Source: Roseomonas marmotae
GTDB taxonomy: Bacteria; Pseudomonadota; Alphaproteobacteria; Acetobacterales; Acetobacteraceae
Direction of reading: 5' to 3'
DNA length: 64,000 nt
NCBI RefSeq assembly: GCF_017654485.1
Contig: NZ_CP061091.1
Span: 2,486,501-2,550,500 of the forward strand
Part shown: positions 48,206 through 59,516 of the stretch, piece after piece
How positions within the stretch are numbered: the stretch's first letter is position 1
Layout: every line of letters begins with the position of its first letter
The notes under the pieces: model-generated
Database searches by the model: none
Told to the model about the DNA's origin: nothing
The model's input: the letters and a program-made list of their open reading frames with translations, nothing else
Translations under genes and position numbers: made by a program

Positions 48206-48246
48206 CGTCTCAATTCCCCTTTGGGAGGTCGAATGACGGCGCGGTA

Positions 48247-48322
48247 CGCCGCGAATGCGGCGGGTTCAAGGCACCTAATCGTCAGGGTTGCGGCAGGTTT
48301 CAGTTTTTTTCGTCTGCCGCAA
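48247..48322 (-). other. Two intercistronic stem-loops between tolB and pal
   Basis: In the 140-nt gap, a 9-bp inverted repeat TTGCGGCAG/CTGCCGCAA (48288-48296 and 48314-48322, 17-nt loop with a T7 run on the plus strand) and a compact CGCCGC-GAAT-GCGGCG hairpin (48247-48262). Neither has a minus-strand T-tract, so they are more likely mRNA-processing or stabilising elements than terminators. Confidence 0.5.
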
Positions 48323-48345
48323 TCCTACCCTTTCTCCCGCGCCTC

Positions 48346-49704
48346 TCAGGAAGAGAGCAGAGGCGACCAGTTCGGGTCGCTGGCGTCGGTCGGGGTCACC
48401 ACTTGGCGCTCGTTGAACCCGGCGATATCGATCATCGACAGGCGGGAGGAATAGCCGCCGCCGCGCGAGTCCCGCGCCTGGGTCTCGCGGTAGAAGGTGA
48501 GCACGCGACCATTCGGCGCGAAGCTTGGCCCCTCCATGCTCCAGCCCTCAGAGAGGATACGCTCGCCCGAGCCGTCCGGCCGCATCACGCCGATGGCGAA
48601 ACGCCCGCCGCCCATGCGCGTGAAGGCGATCAGGTCGCCGCGCGGGGACCAGACCGGCGTCGCGTAACGGCCATTGCCGAAGGAGATGCGCCGCACCCCG
48701 CCGCCGCCGGCATCCATGATGTAGAGCTGCTGGTCGCCACCGCGGTCGGAGTTGAAGACGATCTGCGAACCGTCGGGCGAATAGCAGGGCGAGACGTCGA
48801 GCCCGCCGCCGGAGGTCAGCTGCCGCTCCCGCCGCGAGGCGAGGTCGATCACGAAGATATTGGCGTCACCACCGCGCGCGGAGGACAGCACGACGCTGCG
48901 CCCGTCCGGGCTGAAGCGCGGCGAGAGGGTCATGCCCTGGAAATTGCCCAGCACTTCCTGCCGGCCGCTGTCCAGGTTGAACAGATACACGCGTGGCTGG
49001 TTGTTGGCGTAGGACATGAAGGCGATCTGCCGCGCATTCGGATGGAAGCGCGGCGAAAGCGCCTGGGCGCGGCCATCCGTCAGGAAGCGGTGGTTCTCGC
49101 CATCCTGGTCCATGATCGCGAGGCGCCGGGTGCGGCGGTCGCGCGGCCCGCTCTCCGCCACATAGACGATGCGGGTGTCGAAATACCCTTTCTCGCCCAG
49201 CATCCGCTCATAGATCACGTCGGAGATGACATGGGCGATCTGCCGCCAGTTGGCGGCGGCGGCGGTATAGGCGGTGCCCTGCAACTGCTGCTCGGAATTC
49301 ACTTCCCACAGCCGGAACTCGATGCGCGCGCGGTCGCCCTGCGGCTCGGCCCGGCCGGTCACCAGCGCCTGCGCGCCCACCACGCGCCAGTCCTGGAAGC
49401 GCGGCGTGGCGGCCGCGGCCTCGGGCGACTGGATGTAGGCGGCGTTGTTCACCACACGGAACAGGCCTGAATTCCGCAGATTGTTGGCGATGACCTGCGT
49501 GATGTTCTGCCCCAGCGGGCCGCCGGCCAGGTTGGGCAGCGCGATCGGGATCGGGTCCGTCCGCGCGCGGTTGATATCGATCACCTGCTGGCCCCCGGAT
49601 GGCGCGGCGGGAGGCGCGCCCTGGGCGCGGACGAAGGCGGGTGCAGCCAGCAGGCCAGCGCCACCCAGCAGGGCGGCACGACGGGAGAACAGCGGGTTCA
49701 TCAT
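48346..49704 (-). CDS. tolB: Tol-Pal system beta-propeller protein TolB
   Basis: A 452-residue periplasmic protein: N-terminal domain ([16 protein letters not shown]) followed by a six-bladed WD40-like propeller with the repeats [32 protein letters not shown] and [14 protein letters not shown]. The N-terminus, [19 protein letters not shown] followed by AAPAFVRAQ, is a twin-arginine signal. ATG 49704 overlaps the tolA stop (ATGA). Confidence 0.96.
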   Translation of the reverse strand: MMNPLFSRRAALLGGAGLLAAPAFVRAQGAPPAAPSGGQQVIDINRARTDPIPIALPNLAGGPLGQNITQVIANNLRNSGLFRVVNNAAYIQSPEAAAATPRFQDWRVVGAQALVTGRAEPQGDRARIEFRLWEVNSEQQLQGTAYTAAAANWRQIAHVISDVIYERMLGEKGYFDTRIVYVAESGPRDRRTRRLAIMDQDGENHRFLTDGRAQALSPRFHPNARQIAFMSYANNQPRVYLFNLDSGRQEVLGNFQGMTLSPRFSPDGRSVVLSSARGGDANIFVIDLASRRERQLTSGGGLDVSPCYSPDGSQIVFNSDRGGDQQLYIMDAGGGGVRRISFGNGRYATPVWSPRGDLIAFTRMGGGRFAIGVMRPDGSGERILSEGWSMEGPSFAPNGRVLTFYRETQARDSRGGGYSSRLSMIDIAGFNERQVVTPTDASDPNWSPLLSS

Positions 49705-50855
49705 CGGATAAAGCCCTTCGGATTGAAGCGGAAGATCGTGTTGTTCAACGCCGGGATCTTCTCGCGGGAAACAGGCAGCGGGTTGCATTTCGGGTCCAGC
49801 AAGGCGCGCCGCGACATATCGAACAGCGCACGCCCGCGAGGGTCCGTAGGAACGCCATTCGCCGCGCGGACGTTGCGGACCGTTCCGCCTGCGTCGACAT
49901 CGATGCGGAGTTCCACCACCATCTGGTCGATGCCCATCATGCCGGCATCGACAGACCAGCACTCGCTGACGCGTTCGGCCACCCCACGCATCTCGCCCTG
50001 ACTCAGCAGCGCATTGCCCGTGGGCGAGCCACCACCGGAGGCAGGGCGCCCGGCGGCGGTGCTGGCGCGGGCGCGCGGCGGCTCCTGCTGCGCCTGGGCG
50101 GCGCGCAGGCGCTCCAGCGTGTTCTGCACGCTGTTGCTGCGCTCGGCCGGGCGCTGCACGGGCGGCGTGCGGCCGGTGCCGGCTTCTCTCGCCGGCTCAG
50201 GCGCGGGCGGCGTCGGTGAAGGCCGGGTCGGTTCCGGGCGCGGCGGAGCCGGCGGAGCGGCGGCCGCCTGCTGCTGCGGTGGCGTGGGCGGGGCCGGGGG
50301 TGGCGGCGCGGGCGGCGGCGGCAGGGGCAGCGGCGGCGCGGCCTGCGCCTGCTGCTGCGCCGGCACGGGCGAAGGCGCGGGTGCAGGCGGCGGCGCCTGG
50401 GCCGGCTGCGGCGGGGCCGGCGTCGGCGGCGTCGGGCGCGGCTGCGGCGGGGTCGGCTGCGCCGGTGCGGGCGGCGGCGGCGTGGGCACCGGGGCCGGCG
50501 GCGTGGGCGTCGGGCTCGGCGGCGCAGGCGTCGGTGGTGCAGGGGTCGGCGCGGGGGCCGGCGGCGGCGGAGGCGGCGGCGGCGGGGTCGGCGTGGCCGA
50601 GGTCGGCAGGTCCGGCGTCACCGGCTCGGTGGTGTCGTCCGGCGTCTGCTCCGGCGCCGGGGGGGCGGGCAGCGGCAGCGGGGCGGGCGCCTGGGCGAGC
50701 TGCGGGTTGTCGGCCGGCATCAGCTCGACCGTAATCGCCTGCTCGCGCGGCTCCTCAAGCTCGGGCCTGGGCAGGCCCAGGAGCAGCAGCAGCCCCAGCA
50801 GCGCGTGCAGCGCCGCCGAGACGATCGCCCAGAAACGGAGGCCAGAACGGGCCAT
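49701..50855 (-). CDS. tolA: TolA (TonB-type energy transducer) with a long proline-rich linker
   Basis: 384 residues. N-terminal cytoplasmic/TM segment (about 9-29, [20 protein letters not shown]), a Pro/Ala/Thr-rich linker from about residue 50 to 230, and a C-terminal TolA/TonB-like domain ([34 protein letters not shown] with two Cys). It couples the TolQR motor to TolB/Pal. Classic TolA uses a helical linker; polyproline here is more TonB-like, but its place in tolQRAB supports TolA. Confidence 0.93.
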   Translation of the reverse strand: MARSGLRFWAIVSAALHALLGLLLLLGLPRPELEEPREQAITVELMPADNPQLAQAPAPLPLPAPPAPEQTPDDTTEPVTPDLPTSATPTPPPPPPPPPAPAPTPAPPTPAPPSPTPTPPAPVPTPPPPAPAQPTPPQPRPTPPTPAPPQPAQAPPPAPAPSPVPAQQQAQAAPPLPLPPPPAPPPPAPPTPPQQQAAAAPPAPPRPEPTRPSPTPPAPEPAREAGTGRTPPVQRPAERSNSVQNTLERLRAAQAQQEPPRARASTAAGRPASGGGSPTGNALLSQGEMRGVAERVSECWSVDAGMMGIDQMVVELRIDVDAGGTVRNVRAANGVPTDPRGRALFDMSRRALLDPKCNPLPVSREKIPALNNTIFRFNPKGFIR

Positions 50856-50873
50856 CAGGAAAAAGCGATCCTC

Positions 50874-51395
<522 letters not shown>

Positions 51396-51398
51396 GGT

Positions 51399-52121
<723 letters not shown>

Positions 52122-52191
52122 CTCCTTCGCTCGGGCAGCCTACCCGGCCACCGTTCCTGCAGTCGCCAGGAGCGGCCTTCCGGGCCGCCCG

Positions 52192-52605
52192 CTAGCTCAT
52201 TCCGTCTCTCAGGACGCTGCGCCAAGGCTCGGGGATGGGCGCTGGGCGCATCCCCTCGGCGCGCACGCAGACCAGACCGACCTTCAGCACCGCCCTTGTG
52301 GCCCCGGATGCCTCATCCAGCACCGCCTGGCCGAAATCGACCGAGGCGCCGCGCATCGCCAGGACGCGCGTCTCCACGATCAGTGAATCGTCGAGCCGCG
52401 CGGGGGCCACATACTCCACTTCGATGCGTCGCACCACGAGCAACGAAGCGTGACGCTGCATCATAAGTTGATGCGGCAAATCTATGGCACGGAAGGATTC
52501 CGTCCTCGCCCGCTCCGCCCAGCGCAGATAGTTGGCGTGGTAGACGATACCCCCGGCGTCGGTATCCTCGAAGTAGACGCGGACGGGCCAGCGATGCACC
52601 CCCAC
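52192..52605 (-). CDS. ybgC: Tol-Pal-associated acyl-CoA thioesterase YbgC
   Basis: A 137-residue hotdog thioesterase. FEDTDAGGIVYHANYLRWAERARTE carries the catalytic Asp. It sits between ruvB (3 nt) and tolQ, the conserved place for YbgC. Hydrolyses short-chain acyl-CoA or acyl-ACP; its link to Tol-Pal is by gene order. Confidence 0.94.
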   Translation of the reverse strand: MGVHRWPVRVYFEDTDAGGIVYHANYLRWAERARTESFRAIDLPHQLMMQRHASLLVVRRIEVEYVAPARLDDSLIVETRVLAMRGASVDFGQAVLDEASGATRAVLKVGLVCVRAEGMRPAPIPEPWRSVLRDGMS

Positions 52606-52608
52606 CGA

Positions 52609-53637
52609 TCAGAATCCTCCCAGCAGATCCGCTTGGCTGCCTTGCGGAGGCGTCATGCCCAGGTGTCGCCAGCCGGGTTCGCCCAGCACCCGGCCACGCG
52701 GGGTGCGCAGCACGAAGCCCTCCTGGATCAGGTAGGGCTCCACCACTTCTTCCAGCGTGTCCCGCCCCTCCGACAGCGCGGCCGCCAGGGTCTCGACGCC
52801 CACCGGCCCGCCGCCGTGATGCTCGGCGATCCGGCGGAGGTAGCGGCGGTCCTGGGCATCGAGTCCCCGCGCATCCACTTCCAGCCGCCGCAGCGAGTCG
52901 TCGGCCATGGCGCGATCCGCCACCTGGCCGGAGACCAGCGCGAAATCCCGCACCCGGCGCAGCAGCCGCCCGGCGATGCGGGGCGTGCCGCGGGAGCGGT
53001 TGGCGATCTCCTGCGCCCCTTCCTCGCTGAGGACGAAACCCAGCTTCTGGGCCCCCCGGCGGACGATCAGCAGAAGTTCTTCAGGCGTATAGAATTGCAG
53101 TCGCAACGGGATGCCGAAGCGGTCGCGCAGCGGCGTGGCCAGCAGCCCCGCGCGAGTCGTGGCGCCCACCAGCGTGAAGGGCGGCAGGTCTATCCGCACC
53201 GTCCGCGCCGCCGGCCCCTCGCCGATGATAAGGTCGAGCTGGAAATCCTCCATCGCGGGATAGAGGGTCTCCTCGATGGCCGGTTGCAGGCGGTGGATCT
53301 CGTCCACGAACAGCACGTCGCGCGGCTGCAGATTGGTCAGGATGGCCGCGAGGTCGCCCGCCCGCTGCAGCACCGGCCCGGAGGTGGCGCGGAACCCGAC
53401 CCCCAGTTCCCGCGCCACGATCTGCGCCAGGGTCGTCTTGCCCAGGCCGGGCGGACCATGCAGCAGCACATGGTCCAGGGCTTCCCCACGCGTCCGGGCG
53501 GCCTGGATGAAGATGGAGAGGTTCTCGCGCAGCGACTTCTGGCCGGTGAAGTCATCCAGCGTCTGCGGGCGCAGCGTGGCCTCGGCGGCATCCTCATCGG
53601 AGCGATGCGGATCGGAAATGCGATCGCTTCCACTCAT
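52609..53637 (-). CDS. ruvB: Holliday junction branch-migration helicase RuvB
   Basis: 342 residues. [11 protein letters not shown], Walker A GPPGLGKT, Walker [10 protein letters not shown], sensor 1 GATTRAGLL, and the C-terminal winged helix ([17 protein letters not shown]). ATP-driven motor on Holliday junctions with RuvA. Overlaps the ruvA stop by 4 nt. Confidence 0.97.
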   Translation of the reverse strand: MSGSDRISDPHRSDEDAAEATLRPQTLDDFTGQKSLRENLSIFIQAARTRGEALDHVLLHGPPGLGKTTLAQIVARELGVGFRATSGPVLQRAGDLAAILTNLQPRDVLFVDEIHRLQPAIEETLYPAMEDFQLDLIIGEGPAARTVRIDLPPFTLVGATTRAGLLATPLRDRFGIPLRLQFYTPEELLLIVRRGAQKLGFVLSEEGAQEIANRSRGTPRIAGRLLRRVRDFALVSGQVADRAMADDSLRRLEVDARGLDAQDRRYLRRIAEHHGGGPVGVETLAAALSEGRDTLEEVVEPYLIQEGFVLRTPRGRVLGEPGWRHLGMTPPQGSQADLLGGF

Positions 53638-54248
53638 CGCGGCGCCAGCTCCTTCAGGCTCTCACGGATCAGCAGCTCCAGGGCCACCCCCTCCCCGAGC
53701 CGTTCGGCGACGCGGGCCACCACGGCCTGCGCCTCAGGCCGCCTCCAGCCGAGGTTCAGCAGCACCGAGACGGTCTCCGACACCACGCTGCTGGGCGGCA
53801 ACGGCAGGGCGGAGGCATTGGGCGCGAAGGCCGGGCCGATGGGCATGCCGCCGACCTTGCCCTGCAATTCCGAGATCAGCCGCACCGCCAGCTTCGGGCC
53901 GACTCCGGCGGCGCGGGTGAGTGCGCCCTTGTCCCCGGCCAGGATGGCGCGGGCCATATCTGCGGGCGAAAGCGCCGAGAGCAGCGAGAGCGCCACCTTC
54001 GGGCCCACGCTCTGGATACCCGTCAGCATGCGGAACCAGTCGCGCTCCGCCGCATCGGCGAAGCCGTAGAGGGTGATGGCGTCCTCCCGCACCGAGGTCT
54101 CGATCAGCAGGGAGGAGACAGCCGGCGGCGGCGGCAGGGCCGAGAGCGCGCGGGAGGAGCAGGCCACCAGATAGCCCACGCCATTAACATCGAAAATGCA
54201 GCCGCCCTCGAAAGCGGAGTCGAGCTTGCCAGTGAGCTTGCCGATCAT
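53634..54248 (-). CDS. ruvA: Holliday junction protein RuvA
   Basis: 204 residues: N-terminal OB fold ([19 protein letters not shown]), HhH motifs ([17 protein letters not shown] and [15 protein letters not shown]), and a C-terminal domain that binds RuvB. Overlaps both ruvC (4 nt) and ruvB (4 nt). Confidence 0.96.
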   Translation of the reverse strand: MIGKLTGKLDSAFEGGCIFDVNGVGYLVACSSRALSALPPPPAVSSLLIETSVREDAITLYGFADAAERDWFRMLTGIQSVGPKVALSLLSALSPADMARAILAGDKGALTRAAGVGPKLAVRLISELQGKVGGMPIGPAFAPNASALPLPPSSVVSETVSVLLNLGWRRPEAQAVVARVAERLGEGVALELLIRESLKELAPR

Positions 54249-54757
54249 GCCGGCACATATCCCTTCGCCAGCGCCAGCCGGCTGCCACGGTGATGGGCGT
54301 GGCAGATGGCCACCGCCAGGGCGTCAGAGGCATCGGCGCGCCTGAGCGTGGCGCCCGGCAGCAGCCGCCGCACCATGTCCGCCACCTGGATCTTATCCGC
54401 ATGGCCCGTGCCGACCACGGCGCGCTTCACTTCCATCGCCTGGTATTCGGCCACGGGCAGCCCCGCCAGCGCCGGCGCCAGCAGCACCACCCCGCGTGCC
54501 TGGCCCAGCTTTAGGGCCGCGCCGGGGTTCTTGTTGACATAGGTATGCTCCACCGCAGCCTCATCCGGCTTCCAGATCTCCATCAGCGCGTTCAGCGCGC
54601 GGTGGATCTGGCAGAGCCGCTCGGCCAGCGGCAGCTCGGCCGAGGTTGAGACCACGCCGTCGGCGATGTGGCGCAACCGGTTGCCCGTGCTCTCCACCAC
54701 CCCCCAGCCGGTGTGCTGGAGGCCGGGGTCGAGCCCGAGCAGCCGTACCGTCTGCAT
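54245..54757 (-). CDS. ruvC: Holliday junction resolvase RuvC
   Basis: 170 residues. RLLGLDPGLQHTGWGVVE with the first catalytic Asp (D10), AAVEHTYVNKNPGAALKLGQ with the acidic Glu, and DASDALAVAICHAHH carrying the terminal Asp pair. Cleaves Holliday junctions. First of ruvCAB, 13 nt after yebC. Confidence 0.96.
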   Translation of the reverse strand: MQTVRLLGLDPGLQHTGWGVVESTGNRLRHIADGVVSTSAELPLAERLCQIHRALNALMEIWKPDEAAVEHTYVNKNPGAALKLGQARGVVLLAPALAGLPVAEYQAMEVKRAVVGTGHADKIQVADMVRRLLPGATLRRADASDALAVAICHAHHRGSRLALAKGYVPA

Positions 54758-54770
54758 CAGTCCGCCGCCA

Positions 54771-55520
54771 TCAATCCGCCAGGGCCTTGGCCACGGCGTC
54801 GGAAACCTCGAAATTGGCGGTCACGGTCTGCACGTCGTCATGGTCGTCCAGCACATCGATCAGCTTCAGCACGCTGCGCGCCTTCTCCTCGTCCAGCTCG
54901 ACGGAGACATTCGGGCGCCATTCCAGCTTGGCGCTCTCCGCCGGCCCGAATTTCTCCTCGAGCGCGTCGCGGACGGAGAAGAGGTCCTCGATTCCCGTGC
55001 GGATCTCGTGGCCGTCCTCGCTGCTCTCGACATCTGCGGCACCGGCCTCGATCGCCGCCTCCAGCATGGCATCGGCATCGGCGACGGAGGCCGGGTAGCG
55101 CACCACGCCGTTGCGCTCGAACTGGAAGGAGACCGAGCCCGTCTCCCCCATCGCGCCGCCGAACTTCGAGAAGGCGGAGCGGATGTCGGAGGCCGTGCGG
55201 TTGCGGTTGTCGGTCAGCGCCTCGACGATGATGGCGACGCCGGCGGGGCCGTAGCCTTCGTAGCGGACCTCGACGTAATCCTCGCCGCCACCGGCACCGG
55301 ATGCCTTCTTGATGGCCCGGTCGATGGTGTCCTTGGTCATGTTGGCCACCCGCGCCGCCTGCACCGCCGAGCGCAGTCGTGGGTTGAAGGCCGGGTCAGG
55401 CAGGCCCTGGCGGGCGCTCACCGTGATCTCTCGGATCAGCTTGGCGAAGGCGCGGGCGCGCTTGGCGTCCTGTGCGCCCTTGCGGTGCATGATGTTCTTG
55501 AACTGGGAATGGCCGGCCAC
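54771..55520 (-). CDS. YebC/PmpR family regulator (TACO1-like)
   Basis: A 249-residue protein. [18 protein letters not shown] at the N-terminus, [19 protein letters not shown] and [19 protein letters not shown] are diagnostic. Members act as DNA-binding regulators or as translation factors relieving stalling at polyproline runs, which may be relevant to the proline-rich tolA nearby. Precedes ruvC, a conserved order. Confidence 0.95.
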   Translation of the reverse strand: MAGHSQFKNIMHRKGAQDAKRARAFAKLIREITVSARQGLPDPAFNPRLRSAVQAARVANMTKDTIDRAIKKASGAGGGEDYVEVRYEGYGPAGVAIIVEALTDNRNRTASDIRSAFSKFGGAMGETGSVSFQFERNGVVRYPASVADADAMLEAAIEAGAADVESSEDGHEIRTGIEDLFSVRDALEEKFGPAESAKLEWRPNVSVELDEEKARSVLKLIDVLDDHDDVQTVTANFEVSDAVAKALAD

Positions 55521-55693
55521 GCGCTGCTTCTCCGGTATTCTCGTGTTGTTCCGGGCTATGCGCCCCTCTTACCGCCATGCCGCCCCGGACGCGAGGGGCG
55601 CAGCCCCGGCATTGCGACGTGACATTGTGAAACGGTCGCGCCTGCGGTCTTGGCCATCTGCCCCCCGGGCTGCATGAACGGCCTGCCGATATT

Positions 55694-56278
55694 ATGAAGG
55701 AGGCGCGATTGGCGACCAATCCCTGGCTCGATAGCCCGCAACGCTATGGCCTCGTCAGCCGCGCCCTGCACTGGGGCATGGCGGCCCTCTTCGCCTGGCA
55801 GTTCGCGGGCATGGCGGTGAAGCTCATCCTTGGCAGGGCACCGCTGACGGCCTTCATGGTGGGCACGCATGGCGGGGTCGGCACGCTGCTCTTGCTGCTG
55901 GTGCTGCTGCGTGGCGCCTGGGGCCTGTCGCAGGCCCGAAGGCGGCCGGGCCATGCCGCCGGCCTGCTGGGCCGTCTGGCGACGGCGGGCCACCTGCTGA
56001 TCTACGCTCTGATGCTGGTCGTGCCCTCGCTGGCGCTGCTGCGCGCCTATGGCAGCGGCCGCCCCTTCTCCCCCTTCGGCATCCCGCTCTTCCCGGGCTT
56101 CGGGGGTGGCGCGATCGACTGGATGGTGGCCCCTGCCCGCGCGGCGCACGGTCTGCTGGCCTGGACGTTGCTGGCGGTCGTCGCCGGGCACGTCGTGATG
56201 GTGGTTGTGCATCGCCGGATCTGGCGCGACGATGTGCTGCAACGGATGGCCGGGCGCATTCCCGCCACGAGCCGGTAG
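55694..56278 (+). CDS. Cytochrome b561-family protein
   Basis: 194 residues with four predicted transmembrane helices. Conserved-looking haem His: RALHWGMAALFA (H27), TAFMVGTHGGVG (H59), GHLLIYALML (H99), and RAAHGLLAWTLLA...GHVVMVVVHR. An inner-membrane electron carrier to quinone or oxygen. It is followed by the flavin-binding pyridoxamine-oxidase-like gene at 17 nt and probably co-expressed. The start (ATG 55694, GGAGG-like upstream) is provisional. Confidence 0.85.
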   Translation: MKEARLATNPWLDSPQRYGLVSRALHWGMAALFAWQFAGMAVKLILGRAPLTAFMVGTHGGVGTLLLLLVLLRGAWGLSQARRRPGHAAGLLGRLATAGHLLIYALMLVVPSLALLRAYGSGRPFSPFGIPLFPGFGGGAIDWMVAPARAAHGLLAWTLLAVVAGHVVMVVVHRRIWRDDVLQRMAGRIPATSR

Positions 56279-56295
56279 AGCCACGGAGACAGCGC

Positions 56296-56910
56296 ATGAC
56301 CGATGCCCACGCCGTCACGACGCAGGAGCAGCTCCAGGCGCTTTATCCGCCGCCGCGGGAGCTGGTGCTGAAAAAGGTGGCCGACCGCATCGACCCGCGC
56401 ACCGCCGAGTTCATCGGCGCCAGCCCCTTCGCCGTGCTCGCCACCTTCGGCGCGCGCGGCCCGCATGTGACGCCGCGCGGAGACGCGCCCGGCTTCATCG
56501 ACGTGCTGGACGAGAAGACGCTGGTGCTGCCCGACCGCCGTGGCAACAACCGCCTGGATGCGCTGCGGGACGTGGTGGACAACCCGGCCGTGACGCTGCT
56601 CTTCCTGGTCCCCGGCGTGGGGGAGACGCTGCGCGTCGCCGGTAAGGCGCGGCTCTCGGCCGATCCGGAGCTTTGCGCGCGCTATGCCGTGCAGGGGCAG
56701 AACCCCGTCACCGTGATGGTGATCTCGGTGGAGGAGGTCTTCATGCAATGCGCCCGAGCCATCCATCGCTCCAGGCTCTGGAAGGGGCAGGAGAAGCCGG
56801 CCGCCATCCCCAGTGCCGGCGAACTGCTGGCCGCCCACACGAAGGGAATGGTGGACGCCGAGGAATACGACCGGGAGCGTGGCCCGGTCGTCGCCTCCAC
56901 GCTCTACTAG
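56296..56910 (+). CDS. Pyridoxamine-5'-phosphate-oxidase-like FMN-binding protein
   Basis: A 204-residue split-barrel flavoprotein. FAVLATFGARGPHVTPRGD, LVLPDRRGNNRLDALRDVVDNP and LLFLVPGVGETLRVAGKARL are the FMN-site signature of the MSMEG_1061/PNPOx-like group. Function unknown; the family includes FMN/haem/coenzyme F420 binders. Follows the cytochrome b561 gene. Confidence 0.87.
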   Translation: MTDAHAVTTQEQLQALYPPPRELVLKKVADRIDPRTAEFIGASPFAVLATFGARGPHVTPRGDAPGFIDVLDEKTLVLPDRRGNNRLDALRDVVDNPAVTLLFLVPGVGETLRVAGKARLSADPELCARYAVQGQNPVTVMVISVEEVFMQCARAIHRSRLWKGQEKPAAIPSAGELLAAHTKGMVDAEEYDRERGPVVASTLY

Positions 56911-56991
56911 AGCACGGCGGCCTTCCGTCCACCGGACAGCCCCCTTCCGGTGATACCGCCGGACGGGATTTGCCCCGGCTTCCGATCAAGG

Positions 56992-58359
56992 TCAGGACCG
57001 ATCGCGGTCGGCCGCCAGTCCGATGCCCGGGCCGAGTTGTGCCTGCCGACCGACGCCGGCCAGGGCCAGGGTGCGCTCCAGCATCTGTCCGTAGATGGGA
57101 CGCCCCCCAAGCCACTGGGCGACGAGGCTGGCGCTCAGGCACGCCGTCAGCGTGGGCAGAGTGAGTGCATAGGATGTGGTGAGTTCCATCACCAGCACCA
57201 CGCCCACCGCGGGCGCGCGCACTGATGCGCTGAACAGCGCGGCCATGGCGACGATGCCGAAGGAGACGGGCGTCAGGCCCATGCCGGAGAATGTCCCGGG
57301 CAGCGCCATCTGCGCGAGCAGGCCGAAGGCGATCCCGAGGCAGGCGGCCAGGGTGAGGATGGGTGCGAAAATGCCCCCCGGCGTTCCGGTTGAATAACTG
57401 CTCACCGAGGTGACGAAGCGCGCCGCCACCAGCATCAGCAGCACGGCCAGGCCTGGGGTGACCAGGGCTATTTCCGAGATGACACGCTCGCCTCCGGTGA
57501 CGGTGCGCGGAGCGATGACGAGCAACGCGCCCACGATCAGCCCGACCAGGGCGGGCCAGGCGTAGGGGGCGCGTTTCTGGCACGCGGCGGTGAAGTCGAG
57601 CATCGACATGATGCAGCGGTTGAACAGCACTCCCACCACGCCCAGCATGGCGCCCATCAGTGCAAACAGTGGCAGGGAAGCCAGCGCCGCCTGCCCGGCG
57701 GCCAGTGGCAGCTCCGGGCGCGCGCCGGAGATGAGCTGGCTCACCGCCGTTCCGGTGATCGCGGCGGCGAATACCCCCATGTAGGTCCGGAAGGTATAGG
57801 GGAACTGCTTCCGGGTTTCCTCGATGACGAAGAGCACGGCGGCCATGGGCGCGTTGAAGGCGCAGGCGAGGCCCGCCCCGGCGCCCGCCGCCAGCAGCGC
57901 CTGCCGGTCAACGCCCTTCACGCCGAAGATGTCGGTCACGGCGAGCGCCGCCGAGCCGCCCATGTGAATGGTCGGTCCCTCGCGGCCGAGAACGAGGCCC
58001 GAGCCGATGGCCGCGACGCCGGCGATGAATTTCACGGGCAGCACGCGCTCCCAGCGCACTTGCCTGATGCCGTCGATGGCCCCCTCGATCTCGGGGACTC
58101 CGCTGCCACCGGCTTCGGGGGCGAAGCGCCGGGTGACGAACACGGCGAAAACGGTGGCCGCCATGGTGATCACGGCGCATGCGCCGATCAACCTCCACCC
58201 TTCGGCGTGGCGCGCCATCCATGCCGGCCATTCGATGATCTGGTCGATGAAGACGTGGAACAACCCGCCGAATACGCCGGTGAGGGCGCCGGCAATGAGG
58301 GCCAGGGCGACGAAGCGTGCCTGTTGCAGGGGCGAGTCGGGCTGGTCAGCCAAGCTCAT
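56992..58359 (-). CDS. ClC-type chloride channel / H+/Cl- antiporter
   Basis: 455 residues, 10 or more hydrophobic helices. Selectivity motifs: GSGVPE (85-90), GREGP (125-129, gating Glu intact) and GIFAPIL; SALLA-type loops follow. The proton-path Glu is suggested by FVIEETRKQF. It mediates chloride/proton exchange. The start is ATG 58359 with AAGGGGAG at 6 nt; the in-frame TTG 18 nt upstream lacks an RBS. It converges with the pyridoxamine-oxidase-like gene. Confidence 0.92.
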   Translation of the reverse strand: MSLADQPDSPLQQARFVALALIAGALTGVFGGLFHVFIDQIIEWPAWMARHAEGWRLIGACAVITMAATVFAVFVTRRFAPEAGGSGVPEIEGAIDGIRQVRWERVLPVKFIAGVAAIGSGLVLGREGPTIHMGGSAALAVTDIFGVKGVDRQALLAAGAGAGLACAFNAPMAAVLFVIEETRKQFPYTFRTYMGVFAAAITGTAVSQLISGARPELPLAAGQAALASLPLFALMGAMLGVVGVLFNRCIMSMLDFTAACQKRAPYAWPALVGLIVGALLVIAPRTVTGGERVISEIALVTPGLAVLLMLVAARFVTSVSSYSTGTPGGIFAPILTLAACLGIAFGLLAQMALPGTFSGMGLTPVSFGIVAMAALFSASVRAPAVGVVLVMELTTSYALTLPTLTACLSASLVAQWLGGRPIYGQMLERTLALAGVGRQAQLGPGIGLAADRDRS

Positions 58360-58686
58360 CGACGCTCCCCTTATCAACGCGGCGCCGGATATCCGCGCAG
58401 CGGAAGTGCGAACAGGCGCACCGTGATGAGTGTAGTCGACCCCTTTAACGGATCGCCGTGCTCATGAGATGCTCCGCGCCGTCTAACCGTTTGTTCAACC
58501 CTCGAAGCCCGGCCGGGTGTCACCGAACCGGGAGGCATGGCGAGCCGCCCCGCTTCAGACAAGCTTCAGCCGGGCGGAGGAGGCGGTCGCCGGGGCGCGG
58601 GCGGCCAATGCGGTTTGAAGGAGGGGCTCTGTTTTGAGGGGCCCGTGAAGTTCATGGATGAACCCATGAACTTCACGGGCAGGCCA
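58360..58686. other. Intergenic region upstream of the ClC gene, downstream of ymdB
   Basis: 327 bp without a gene. It should hold the ClC promoter on the minus strand. Near its right end is a perfect 17-bp palindrome (58641-58680, listed separately). A GC-rich stretch 58565-58620 shows no other structure that I recognise. Confidence 0.5.
58641..58680. repeat. Perfect 17-bp inverted repeat downstream of ymdB
   Basis: Arms GCCCGTGAAGTTCATGG (58641-58657) and CCATGAACTTCACGGGC (58664-58680) are perfectly complementary, separated by the 6-nt ATGAAC. It starts 6 nt after the ymdB stop. The stem is long but AT-moderate, and no T-tract follows on either strand. It could be a terminator of a non-classical type, an RNA-processing signal or a protein-binding palindrome. 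Confidence 0.85.
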
Positions 58687-59508
58687 TCAGAACTCCGGCA
58701 TAGCGGGGGAAAGCTTCCCCCCCATCCGCACCGGCGCCACCCGCAGGGCCAGCCCGGTGGCGTCATCCGTCTCGACGAAAACGCCGGAAAGGCTGGCCGG
58801 ACCCTCGGCCGGGGCCAGCTTCTCGCCCGGAACCTTCTTCCAGAAGCGTAGCGCCGCACCACCCTTCTGCATGCCGATGACGCTGTCATAGTCGCCGCAC
58901 ATGCCGGCATCGGTCATGTAGGCCGTGCCGCTTTCCAGGATACGGTGGTCGGCGCTGGGCACATGGGTATGGGTGCCCACCACCAGGCTGGCACGGCCAT
59001 CGAAGCTATGCGCCAGGGCCATCTTCTCGCTACTGGCCTCGGCGTGGATGTCGATGAGGATGGCCTGCACCGTGCCATTCGCGCCCAGGCTGTGCTGCGC
59101 TAGCGCTGCCTGCACGCCACGGAAGGGGTCGTCCAGCGGCTCCATGAACAGGCGGCCCATGGCATTCACCACCAGCGCCTTGCGGCCACCGGGTACCTCC
59201 ACCACCGTCGCGCCACGCCCCGGGGTGCCGGGCGGGTAGTTCAGCGGGCGGATCAGGCGCGGCTCACCATCGATATAGCCGATGATCTCCTTGCGGTCCC
59301 AGCTGTGGTTGCCGAGCGTCAGCACATCCGCCCCGGCGGCCAGGAAGGCGCGCACCATCTCCGGGCTGACTCCGAAGCCGTGGCTGGCATTTTCCACATT
59401 CACCACGACGAGGTCCGCGCGCAGGCGCTCGCGCAGGCCGGGTAGTTCGCTGGTCACCGCGTCGCGGCCGGCGCGTCCCACGACGTCACCCAGAAACAGG
59501 ATACGCAA
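58687..59508 (-). CDS. YmdB-family metallophosphoesterase (TIGR00282)
   Basis: 273 residues. RILFLGDVVGRAGRDAV, LTLGNHSWDRKEII, DIHAEASSEKMAL and VVGTHTHVPSADHRIL supply the metal ligands of this phosphodiesterase family; some members hydrolyse 2',3'-cyclic nucleotides. It lies 8 nt downstream of ygfA in the conserved zapA-ygfA-ymdB order. Confidence 0.92.
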   Translation of the reverse strand: MRILFLGDVVGRAGRDAVTSELPGLRERLRADLVVVNVENASHGFGVSPEMVRAFLAAGADVLTLGNHSWDRKEIIGYIDGEPRLIRPLNYPPGTPGRGATVVEVPGGRKALVVNAMGRLFMEPLDDPFRGVQAALAQHSLGANGTVQAILIDIHAEASSEKMALAHSFDGRASLVVGTHTHVPSADHRILESGTAYMTDAGMCGDYDSVIGMQKGGAALRFWKKVPGEKLAPAEGPASLSGVFVETDDATGLALRVAPVRMGGKLSPAMPEF

Positions 59509-59516
59509 GAACAGGA

